This document shows positions 33,672 to 41,247 of a stretch of 41,247 bases of DNA, piece after piece. The position numbers and the translations under genes are program-made. Position 1 is the stretch's first letter. Every line of letters begins with the position of its first letter. The notes under the pieces are model-generated. The model did not search any database. It saw only the letters and a program-made list of their open reading frames with translations, and had not been told where the DNA came from. Origin of the DNA: Auxenochlorella pyrenoidosa. Taxonomy: Eukaryota; Chlorophyta; Trebouxiophyceae; Chlorellales; Chlorellaceae. Location of the stretch: the NCBI GenBank assembly GCA_001430745.1, contig KQ482057.1:1642238-1683484 (forward strand), in the 5' to 3' direction.

Positions 33672-35206
33672 TCAGGGCTGCAGCACCAGGAACGAGGCAA
33701 TCATGCTAAAAATGGCTGTGCCTGCAAGCGGGAATGCCCAGCTCCCATACAGGCTGGCTGCCGCCAGCACTGGCTGGCAGATGCGGATGTATGGGCTGCA
33801 CAGCAGCTCTGCCGCTGCCAGGGCCTCTGCCTCGGCAGACAGCTGCGCCTTGAGCACGGCAAGCCTCCGCACCTCGCGCACTTGCTGCCGCCACACCAGC
33901 AGCGTGCCGAGCACCAGGCCCAGGCACGCCTGCAGGCGGGGGGCAGGGACAGCTGGGAGCTCACGCACACTGACGCACACTGTGCGCTGGGCAGCTTCCA
34001 TAACCTGCACAGCATCCGGCAGACACAAGCACGCACCACAGCATCACACCACCGTCTGTCTGGCGTCAAGCCCTCGCCCCCGGCCCCTGCCACCTCCCAC
34101 CTCCAGGGTCCACGCCACTGCAGCGCACTTGTCGGCAGGCCCCAGCAGCCCCGCTGCAGCGTCCAAGTGCTGCCTGGTGCCGAGGCAAGCTGTGCCAACC
34201 GCCTGGCACAGCAGCCTGTGCGCAGCCTCAACCACCTGGCCATGGGCTGGGTGGGTCGCGACAAACTGCTGGCACACTGCAGGCGGGTGGAAAGTGGCGA
34301 GGTGAGGCGGCCTGATCAGTGCGGTGCGGGTCGGCATGCAGATCACCTGCGAGAAGCGCGGCAGCCTCCTGTGGCATTGGTGGAGGGGGCTGCCAGGCTT
34401 CCCATGCAGGCAAGTCAGCAGCATGTGCAAGGGGGTTTCGACAGCCTGCACCTGGCACAGGAGCGGCGTGCATGCAGACAGGGCTGTGGCTGCTCGGGCT
34501 TGCCTGCGGGGGCTCTGCGCATGAGGGCCGACACGCTGGCCACCTGCACCGCAACGTGCGCCAGCGGCGGCAGCTGCAGGTGCAGCGCCACCAGCAGGCA
34601 GGCGTGGATGCCCGCCACCGGAATGACCAGCATGGCAGCGCCGCGCACCAGGTTGGCTGCCTGCTGCAGGCCTCCCTGCAGGCTGTCACGAGCTGCTGCT
34701 GCTGCTGTGCCTGCTGCCTGCGAGCTGCCGCCGCTCACTTGCATAATGCCCAGCAGGTCCACTGTGCTCGGGTACAGTATCATGTTGGCCAGGCGCGTGA
34801 CTGTCATGAGCGGCAGCCGCCAGCGTGCGGCGTACGTTCGGGGCTGCCAGGCTGCCAGCACGGTGGCAGCGCAGTTGAGGGCGAGCACGAAGCAGGTGCC
34901 GGCGATGCCCGCCGCTGAGATGGTACCGTGGGCCAGGCCTGCCATTAAAATGCACAGCTCGATGGTGGTAATGATGCTCAGAGCTATGATGTCGGTGCGC
35001 GCCCACTCCATGGCCATTTGCAGCATGAGGGGCAGAGCAAGCCTCTGCGTGCTGATAGTGGTCCCGCTGCCGTGTTGCTGGCGCTGGAGTGTTGCGGCGC
35101 CGCTGACGCTGCCTCGGCCTCGCTGCCGTCCAAACACAGACGTGTCTGGCGGCTCGCCCAAGGTTGCATTGGCCCGCCTGGGCGACTCGCTGCCTGGGGA
35201 CACCAT
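33672..35206 (-). CDS. Multi-pass membrane protein of unknown function (403 aa)
   Basis: I do not recognise a family. Three exons join in phase: 35206-34504, 34276-34101, 34004-33672. After a Ser/Arg-rich cytosolic-type N-terminus of about 55 residues come several hydrophobic segments: IIALSIITTIELCILMAGL, a second starting AGTCFVLALNCAATVLAAW, a third near AAMLVIPVAGIHACLLVAL, and two near the C-terminus (LGLVLGTLLVW and LAGTAIFSMIASFLVLQP). There is no obvious N-terminal signal or transit peptide. The first intron has a GC donor (GCAAGC at 34503-34498), which the phases require. The start at 35206 is supported by a TATAAA-like element about 110 nt upstream. An alternative is that the gene begins further upstream with the orphan exon-like segment at 35535-35764. 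It may be an alga-specific family. Confidence 0.6.
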
Positions 35207-35314
35207 GCCGGGCCTCCGTGCTCCCTGCTGTCCCCTGGCTGCCTTCTGCTGATGGGGTCGCGAACTTCGACAAAGGTTTGGGTCCAGGCGGAAGTGCGAG
35301 GATCTTTGTGTCAC

Positions 35315-35321
35315 TTTATAT
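35315..35321 (-). promoter_or_regulatory. TATA-like element upstream of the membrane-protein gene
   Basis: ATATAAA on the minus strand, about 110 nt upstream of the ATG at 35206 and in a locally AT-richer stretch. If functional it places the transcription start just downstream and argues that the gene begins at 35206. Confidence 0.35.
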
Positions 35322-35534
35322 CCCCATGACAAGTGGGCCCAGCAGCAGCACCGGCGTACTGAGTGCTAATTGGGTCTGGGGACAATGGCCTGGTCACCAG
35401 AACTACCCACTCTTCCTGACATGTAATACCTTGCAGCTGCAGACAGGGCCTTTGGTGATGCAATGCAATATAGCACCGCAGCACCACTCTGCAAGCTCGA
35501 TGCGTCTCATTGCTTGACGGCCTGATGCTGCAGC

Positions 35535-35764
35535 TCATCACCATGCGCATGCAATGGAACGATTGGACTGTCCAGCTGCTGTGGACGAAACAACAGAGGC
35601 TGCCCACCGCTGGAGCACTTCTGGCACCAGGGCTCCCGCTTCTGCTTGCAGAGCAAGGGTAACAGTCAACACATAGCAGATGGCGTAAAACACATACCGC
35701 CACAACGTGATGCAGCGTTGGTTCAGCTCTATTATCTGGGGGTTGGTGATGAACAGGCCTGGCC
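35535..35764 (-). other. Orphan exon-like coding segment with one membrane helix
   Basis: The minus strand has a clear protein-like frame ending in a stop at about 35540: GLFITNPQIIELNQRCI leads into a hydrophobic helix LWRYVFYAICYVLTVTLALQ, then AEAGALVPEVLQRW. Codon choice and amphipathic pattern resemble real exons of the neighbouring membrane protein rather than the intergenic DNA. No start codon or upstream exon could be found in phase before the divergent sulfite oxidase start at 35996. It could be an upstream exon of the 33672-35206 gene, spliced through a GT at its CAGCG|GTGGGC, or a remnant of a duplicated copy. Confidence 0.4.
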
Positions 35765-35995
35765 AGGACCTGCTTGCGCCGCCACTGTGCCGCCACTGCC
35801 ACCTGGCAGCGTGCTGCTGCCAAGAGCAGGGAACGAGCCGTCCTCCTAGTGGTGCTGCCAGTAAGCTCGCAGCCGTGTTCCTTGCTTTTCAAGGACGACC
35901 CCGGCGACAAGACGCCTTAGCTGTCCTGTTCTAAGTGTGCCTCCTGGCAAGCTGCGGCACTTGCGCCGGCATTGTCAGATCGTGCTGCATTCACG

Positions 35996-37624
35996 ATGCG
36001 AGCAAGCAGGGCGCTTGCGGCCCTGTTTGCGCGCCATCTGGCCAAGCAAAACCCTGTGAGCGGTGGCGGGGCGCTAGCACGGCTGCAGCGCGGCCTGGCA
36101 ACTGAGGCGCCTTTCACGCGATCCGCTGGATCGAGCGCCGCGGCGCGCGCACCCTGGCTGGTGGCGGTGGCAGCGGGCCTGTCGGCGGGGCTGGGCGTGC
36201 AGCTCGTCTCTGCCGGCAGCGGCGAGCCTGCAGAGTGCAAAGCAGCAGACAAGCCGGCCAAACTCAAGGAGTTCGATCGGGAGGAGGTGGCCAAGCATCG
36301 CAGCAAGGAGACAGGTGAGGCCGGCTTCTGTTGCGGGTCGGCAAGGGCCGGGCATCTACGCGTGCCCTGTGCCAGCGAACAACTGCCGCCTTCTTGGCAT
36401 TGCTGGTTGCGACCCAGGGCGCGCTTTGAAGCCGGTTGTGACCCATGCGCAATGGGGGCTCCTTTGAGCTTGCAAGGGCGCAGGCTAGCCCCTCAAGTGC
36501 ACGAGTGGCAAGGGGGACGTGTGTTCAGCACAGTGTGTATGCAGCAGCTGTGGCTACGCCTCTGGTGCCGACCTGCACCCGGCTTCCCCGGCATGCCCCG
36601 CCGCCCGCCATGCAGGCATCTGGGTGACCTACAAGGACGGAGTGTACGACGTGACCCAGTTTGTGGAGCAGCACCCGGGCGGGGCGCAGCGCCTCATGCT
36701 GGCCGCCGGCGGGGCCATCGACCCCTTCTGGGCCATGTACCAGCAGCACAACAACGAGCAGGTGGGGCAGGGCACCCGCCGCTCGAGGGCACCCGGCGCC
36801 GCCGCCCAAACCTGCGCGCCCTCCCCACCGCGCCCGGGCTCGCCCCCTCCCTGTGGGCCCCCATCCCCTGCAGGTCAAGGGCATCCTGGAGGAGTACCGC
36901 ATCGGCAGGCTCAAGGGCGGCGCCGCCGCGCCGGTGGCCGACCCCTATGCCAACGAGCCGCAGCGCCTGCCCGCCCTCATCGTGCGGTCGCAGAAGCCCA
37001 TGAACTCGGGTGGGCGCCTGCAGCGCCGCGTGCGCGCCGGTTGTGCAGGCAGCAGGGGCACGGGCCTTGTCGCGCCGCTGCCGGGGCCGCGGCGGCGGGC
37101 GCAGCGAGGGCACCGGATCCCGGTTTAACATGCAAACCCCTGCTGTGCCCTTGCTACGCGCCGGCAGCGACGCCCGCGAGCGGCTCGCTGCCCCCCCGCA
37201 CGTAGACTGAGGCCTCCCGACGCCTCTGCTGCACCTCCCGACCCATGCCTGCCCCTCCCCTGCCGTGCAGAGACGCCCATGGAGCTGCTCACCGCCTCCC
37301 TCATCACCCCCAACGAGCTCTTCTACGTGCGCAACCACCTGCCGGTGCCGCGCGTGGACCCCGCCGGCTACCGGCTGAAGATTGAGGGCGAGGGCGTGCG
37401 CTCGGTGGGTGCTGGGCGCCAGGGCTGGGGAGGCAGAAGCCAGCTCCTTGGAGGCGGCTTGCTGGAGGCCAAGCGGTGTCCAATGTCTGTGCCTGTCCTG
37501 CTGCTGAGTGCCTGCCTGTCTCCCTGCCTGCCTGCCTGCCTGCCCGCCCTCCCTGCAGCTGGAGCTGTCCCTGGAGGACCTGAAGACCAAGTTCAAGCGG
37601 CACACCATCACAGCCACGCTGCAG
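35996..37624 (+). CDS. SUOX: Sulfite oxidase, mitochondrial type with cytochrome b5 domain, truncated (267 aa)
   Basis: Sulfite oxidase converts sulfite to sulfate; electrons pass from the molybdenum cofactor to a b5 heme and on to cytochrome c. Five exons join in phase: 35996-36314, 36616-36761, 36874-37009, 37271-37404, 37559-37624. Residues 1 to about 45 ([15 protein letters not shown]...) look like a mitochondrial presequence. [17 protein letters not shown] is a hydrophobic segment like the bipartite intermembrane-space signal of animal SUOX. The cytochrome b5 domain has both heme ligands, H126 in QHPGG and H151 in MYQQHNNEQ. The molybdenum domain begins properly with [15 protein letters not shown] and runs to RHTITATLQ. 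In the family the next residues are CAGNRR, whose Cys binds molybdenum. Here that exon and everything after it (over 250 residues) are missing, so no active molybdenum site can form. Plant sulfite oxidase is peroxisomal and lacks b5; this is the animal-like architecture. Confidence 0.88.
37522..37549. repeat. CCTG tetranucleotide repeat before an acceptor
   Basis: Several tandem CCTG units form the polypyrimidine stretch ahead of the acceptor at 37557-37558. Similar CCTG/CAGG runs occur at about 6376-6395 and 40145-40165, also in introns. Confidence 0.7.
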
Positions 37625-37639
37625 GTGCGCGGCGGGGGA

Positions 37640-37653
37640 GGGGGGGGGGGGGG
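37640..37653. repeat. G14 homopolymer inside the sulfite oxidase-TM9 junction intron
   Basis: A run of 14 G, just after GGCGGGGGA, 16 nt downstream of the last sulfite oxidase exon. It is the most likely place for a collapsed or misjoined assembly if the junction is artificial. Confidence 0.85.
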
Positions 37654-37868
37654 CGTGCGCTGCTTGCAACGGGCTGTGACGGTGGGGAGCGCAGTTGCAC
37701 CCTGCACAAGCACGAGCACGCGCCGACAGGGGCAAGAGCAGGAGAAGCAGAGGGGCGCGTCAACGGCGCAGGCGCGGCGCTGCCGCTCATAGGTACAGGT
37801 GTAGGGGGTTCAGGCTCCGGGCCTGGCCTCAAGCCTCGGCCCCCCTGCTGCCGCCCCTCCTGCCGCAG

Positions 37869-39032
37869 GTGTACTACGTGTACGGCTTCTTCCTGCTGGT
37901 CTTTGTCATCCTGCTCATCGTCACTGTGAGTTGGCTGGGCCGCTCCTGCGCCGGTGCCTGCGCAACCAGCCGAGCTCCTTTCCACTGGGAGGCGGCACGC
38001 AGCGGAGGAGAGGAGCCGCTGGGTTGTCGGCGTGCGGCCCGCTGCCCTCCCAGCGCTGCCTGGCACCCTGTAATCGTTGTCCGCCCGCGCGACTCGTATT
38101 CTCCTCCCACCGCCCTGCCTGCCCAGCTGGTATACCCTCGCCGCACCGCCCGCCCGATTGGTATTTCCCCTCGCCACCCCGCCTGCCCAACTTGTCTTCC
38201 CCCTCGCCGCTCCAGCTGCCCGACTAATCTTTTTTCTCTTCTTCTCCTACTACTTGTGTTCTCCGCCGCCCCGCCCGCAGGTGTGCGTCACGATTGTGGG
38301 CACCTACTTCCTGCTCAACGCGGAGAACTACCACTGGCACTGGACCGCCTTCTGCGCTGGCGCCTCCACATGTGTGCTGGGGGGGCCGGGCGAGATGCCG
38401 CGAAGCGTGGGCGGCGGGGGGGAGGGGGGGGGGGGGGGGGGGGCGCAGACGGCACAGCACGTACCTGCCGGCCATTCAAGCCATTTTTGTTTGTGCCTGC
38501 CTGTGAGCCTCTCAGGCCCCCCACCCCCACCCCCAACACACACACATCCCGCTCCCTGACGCCCGCCGCCCGTTCCCCCCTCCCCTGCCTGCGTGCGCGT
38601 GCAGCACTCTACGTGATGCTCTACTCGGTGCACTACTTTGTGGTGAAGACAAAGATGACGGGCTTCTTCCAGACCGCCTTCTACTTTGGCTACACCCTCA
38701 TGTTCTGCCTGGGTGAGCTGGCGGGGCTGCCTCATTTTGTGCCTGGCCAGGCAGGGTTGAGCCGACGGGGCTGCCTCATGTTGTGCTTGGGTGAGCTGAG
38801 GGGGCTGCCGTGGGCTGGCCATGCAGAATGTCAGCCAGCCACCGCTGGCCTGGCGCCTTTACACTGCTTCCTTGCTGGTGCTTGTCCTCTCAGCACCCTC
38901 TCACCATGCATGCCCCTGCCCTCCCGGGCCTGGTTGGCAACCGCAGGTTTGAGCACCATGTGCGGCGCGGTGGGCTACCTGGGCTCTCTTGCCTTTGTGC
39001 GGCGCATATTCCGGAATGTCAAGGTGGACTGA
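37869..39032 (+). CDS. TM9 superfamily (nonaspanin) C-terminus only (113 aa)
   Basis: TM9/endomembrane-70 proteins are nine-helix Golgi/endosomal membrane proteins of about 600-680 residues. Only the final 113 residues are present, in four exons: 37869-37925, 38281-38371, 38605-38712, 38947-39032. The match to the plant TMN group is unmistakable: [71 protein letters not shown]. The C-terminus NVKVD keeps the K-x-D Golgi-retention signal of TMN proteins. No TM9 N-terminal lumenal domain or first helices exist anywhere upstream in the window. The first exon begins in phase 0, exactly like the end of the sulfite oxidase exon at 37624, so an automated predictor would call one 380-aa hybrid. Either a fusion transcript, a dead 3' fragment or an assembly artefact; see findings. 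Confidence 0.88.
   Translation: MYYVYGFFLLVFVILLIVTVSWLGRSCAGACATSRAPFHWEAARSGGEEPLGCRRAARCPPSAAWHPVIVVRPRDSYSPPTALPAQLVYPRRTARPIGISPRHPACPTCLPPRRSSCPTNLFSLLLLLLVFSAAPPAGVRHDCGHLLPAQRGELPLALDRLLRWRLHMCAGGAGRDAAKRGRRGGGGGGGGGADGTARTCRPFKPFLFVPACEPLRPPTPTPNTHTSRSLTPAARSPLPCLRARAALYVMLYSVHYFVVKTKMTGFFQTAFYFGYTLMFCLGELAGLPHFVPGQAGLSRRGCLMLCLGELRGLPWAGHAECQPATAGLAPLHCFLAGACPLSTLSPCMPLPSRAWLATAGLSTMCGAVGYLGSLAFVRRIFRNVKVD
38424..38443. repeat. G20 homopolymer in a TM9-fragment intron
   Basis: Twenty consecutive G within the intron 38372-38604. It resembles the G14 tract at 37640-37653. Length is likely unreliable. Confidence 0.85.
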
Positions 39033-39526
39033 ACGCCCCACGGCTGGCTGGCACGGCGTGCCACCAGCGGCAGCAGCGGCTCTACCATGTGTGCCTTGCT
39101 CGGCGAGCATCGGCGTAGATGTGTGCCTGCTCCTGCCCCGAAGGCACGCTGGCAGTGGGCAGGTGACGCAGCGCCAGCCACCGTCGACCATCTGTTTTTG
39201 CTCTCCATGTTTAAGCACTGATCGAGTCCAACCTGCGCTGTGTGAATTGGCCGGGTGGCTTGCTGGATTGGGTCGTACAGGAGAGCAGTGGGGATCAGCT
39301 CGTAATTGGGGCTGTGACTTCTAGCAGCTAGCCTCAGGCTACGAGGAGATGAGATCAGGCAAACAGCTCCCGAGCAGGGCAGGCAGGCGTGCTCGAATCC
39401 GAGCGCAGCCCGTGCGGCGCCAGCATGCCGTGGGCAGCGCAGCATTCCACCCTAAGGGTGCGTGGCGATTGCGACATCGCCACTTGCTCTACTCTCGACA
39501 CTCTCTCGACACCTCGATCACCCACT
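39033..39526. other. Intergenic: TM9 3' region and promoter of the ACT-domain gene
   Basis: 494 nt between tandem plus-strand genes. No exact TGTAA was found after the TM9 stop. No further gene is supported. Confidence 0.55.
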
Positions 39527-41209
39527 ATGGCGACCGCTCTGGTCAGCCAGGCTCTGTGGCTGGCCCCTGTGGCTGGGCCTTGCAGCCGCACACAGGCCAG
39601 GTGAGAGAGCTGGGTACTTGGAAAGCCATGCTTGCGCCACTATTGCTCTGCAAACCCCCCTCAGCGGTTGCCCTTGTCCGCCGGGACCCCTTTCTCGCAG
39701 GACCGCGCCCCGGGCCGCCCCGCAGCAGCAGCGACGCTCTCGGCTAGTGCTCATCAGGTGAGGGAAGCCGCACTTGAGCGCTGCGCTGTACTCTTACCCA
39801 AGAGGCCTCCTCACGTTTTGTGCTGCGCCCAGAGAGCCCCAGAGCTAGCTGTTAAGCGTCCCACTCGATCCAGTCTGACCGCACTGTGATCTGGGATCCC
39901 GATGGAGGTCACCCCCCAGCTGCCGCCACCTGCCGCCCTGGCCCTGCTTCGTCGCTGGCGCAGGGCCACGGCCGAGGCCGCCACCAACGGCACCTCCTCC
40001 GCCGCGGTGCCTGAGCCGGTGGTGAAGATTGACAACGAGACGGACCCGTTTGCGACCATCGTGTCCATTGAGTTTGGCGACCGCCTGGGCGAGCTGCTGG
40101 ACACGGTGGGAGCCTGCTTGCCTGCACGCCCGCCCGCCCACCCGCCTGCCTGCCTGCCTGCCCGCTCTGCCTGTAGGTTCCTGGCTGCAAATTCTGCCTT
40201 CGTCGCGCGATTTTTGCTAGCCCTTGCTGTCCCAGTCACGGCGCTGCTGGCCACTGGGCACTCAGGGCGGGCACACTGCTACCGACCGCAGGACGCGCCA
40301 GGGCGCGTGATTGCAGCCTGGCCAGCCACCTACCTGCCATGCAGGTTGCCTCCCTCAAGGCCCTGGGCCTGAACATCCGCCGCGCCAAGCTCAAGAGCGG
40401 CAAGGAGCAGAAGTTCTACGTCACCGACGCCCGCACTTCGGAGAAGGTGTGTGCTGGGCAGGCCGCGAGGGCTGCACCCGCCCTTCTCACACCAGGGCGG
40501 CGCCGGGGGCACCTGGAGGCCACCCTGCTGCGCTCGCACCCTCCCTGGCTGCTGCCGCTGCTGCAACGCCGGTCAGCGTGCCTTCCTATGGGAAGCTTGG
40601 GGTCCCCTAGCGTGCTGGCAAAGCACGCCTGCCCCTGGTGTGCCAGCGTGCAAGCCCCGCTGTGGCTGTGGTCAGGACAGGCTGTGGCGCGATGACCCCC
40701 CCCCGACCGCCCCCACCCTCCGACCACCACCATTACCACACACACACGCAAACACACGCACACACACACACCCCACCCCACCCCACCCCACCCCTCGGGC
40801 GCAGGTTGTCAAGTCGGCCAAGCTGGAGGAGATCCGCATCACCATCCTGCAGAACCTGCTGGCCTTCCACCCCGAGAGCGGGGAGCAGCTGGCGTGGGGC
40901 ACGCCCGCGGCGCGCGCAGGTGGGCCGCGTGCGCACCCGCAGCCCGCAGGCCAGGGCGCCAGTGGCGTGCAGGCAGCAGGGGCCGGGCGCATGCGCTGCA
41001 GGCGGTGCACGCTTGTCTTCCACCCGCCCACTGTGCCTCGCGTCATCCTGGCTCTCCCTGTGCAGCCGTGGTCACCCGGGACATTGACCCCACCGCGCCG
41101 CTGGGGCGCCGCCGCGGCATCCAGACCCAGATCGAGGTGCGGGAGCACGAGTCTGGCTCCCACTCAGTGCTGCTGGTCAACACCATCGACCGGCCGGGCC
41201 TGCTCACTG
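39527..41209 (+). CDS. Chloroplast ACT-domain protein, ACR11/ACR12-like, partial
   Basis: ACT domains bind amino acids. The plant ACR11/ACR12 proteins are plastid-located; ACR11 has been linked to glutamine synthetase/Fd-GOGAT regulation. Exons in phase: 39527-39600, 39665-39757, 39964-40105, 40345-40446, 40805-40919, 41066-41209, with more beyond the right edge. Residues 1 to about 55 (MATALVSQALWLAPVAG... RSRLVLIRATAEAA) are rich in Ala, Arg and Ser and look like a chloroplast transit peptide. The first ACT domain follows: VVKIDNETDPFATIVSIEF, GDRLGELLDT, VASLKALGLNIRRAKL and KFYVTDARTSEK. EIRITILQNLLAFHPESGEQLAWG matches the helix after the first ACT domain in ACR11. The second ACT domain starts at HSVLLVNTIDRPGLLT, where the window ends. 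Exon 2 has two in-frame acceptors (39664 and 39700). All donors seen are GT. The ATG at 39902 was rejected as start because the 39527 start gives a continuous, targeted protein. Confidence 0.85.
40737..40772. repeat. CA-rich microsatellite in an ACT-gene intron
   Basis: Imperfect (CA)n with CG and AA interruptions, followed by a CCCCA repeat, inside the intron 40447-40804 and close to its acceptor. Confidence 0.85.
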
Positions 41210-41247
41210 GTGAGGGCAGCCCCAGGGGAGGGCAGCCCTTGAAGGGG

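Larger units (their letters stand above)
35207..35995. promoter_or_regulatory. Divergent intergenic region, membrane protein and sulfite oxidase
   Basis: Both start codons face outward across 789 nt. It contains the TATA-like element at 35315-35321 and the orphan coding segment at 35535-35764. Nothing else recognisable. Confidence 0.45.

Noticed and set aside
35972..35995. Upstream in-frame ATG for sulfite oxidase
   Set aside because: MSDRAAFT would put an acidic residue ahead of the presequence; [10 protein letters not shown] at 35996 is the more typical mitochondrial start.
39902..39904. ATG at 39902 as the start of the ACT-domain protein
   Set aside because: Splicing from the 39527 start into 39964 is in phase, has a pyrimidine-rich acceptor and supplies a chloroplast transit peptide; 39902 would be inside that intron.
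1..41247. Defence island, CRISPR array, biosynthetic cluster or mobile element
   Set aside because: No direct-repeat array, transposase, integrase, reverse transcriptase or clustered pathway genes were seen; the genes are unrelated eukaryotic housekeeping genes with introns.

Overview
The window is nuclear DNA from a GC-rich green alga, most likely a trebouxiophyte close to Chlorella, Micractinium or Auxenochlorella. Evidence: every gene is broken into many short exons, introns run about 30-430 nt, coding DNA is very GC-rich, proteins are Ala/Gln-rich, chloroplast and mitochondrial targeting peptides are present, and TGTAA (the chlorophyte polyadenylation signal) lies downstream of several stop codons. 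No rRNA, tRNA, CRISPR array, transposase or bacterial-style operon was seen. Gene models were built by hand from reading-frame and splice-phase continuity plus family knowledge; no alignment was run.

Layout, left to right. 61-879 (-): 5' part of an expansin-like secreted protein, running off the left edge. 1480-4367 (-): a complete expansin-like paralogue in tandem. 5573-7428 (-): UBE2H-type ubiquitin-conjugating enzyme. 7839-15678 (+): XPB/ERCC3 helicase of TFIIH in 23 exons, head to head with the E2 gene. 16275-20908 (+): PX-domain protein with a very long coiled coil, resembling the plant endosomal Rab effector EREX. 21241-29663 (-): separase, 2196 aa, with the catalytic His and Cys in place. 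30407-32928 (+): conserved 440-aa protein, probably a beta-propeller, of unknown function. 33672-35206 (-): multi-pass membrane protein of unknown function. 35996-37624 (+): mitochondrial, cytochrome-b5-containing sulfite oxidase that stops exactly before its molybdenum-cofactor cysteine motif. 37869-39032 (+): the last 113 residues of a TM9/nonaspanin endomembrane protein, joined in frame and in phase to the sulfite oxidase. 39527-41209+ (+): chloroplast ACT-domain protein resembling plant ACR11/ACR12, running off the right edge.

The genes are mostly unrelated housekeeping functions (cell wall, ubiquitin, transcription/repair, endosome, mitosis, sulfur metabolism, nitrogen-linked amino-acid sensing) and do not form a pathway. 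The two signals most worth following are (i) the sulfite oxidase-TM9 junction near 37.6-37.9 kb, which is either a truncating rearrangement/fusion or an assembly chimera, and (ii) the high share of GC-AG introns: 13 of about 79 introns modelled here, concentrated in XPB (7), the complete expansin gene (3), the PX gene (2) and the membrane-protein gene (1), and absent from separase and the E2.
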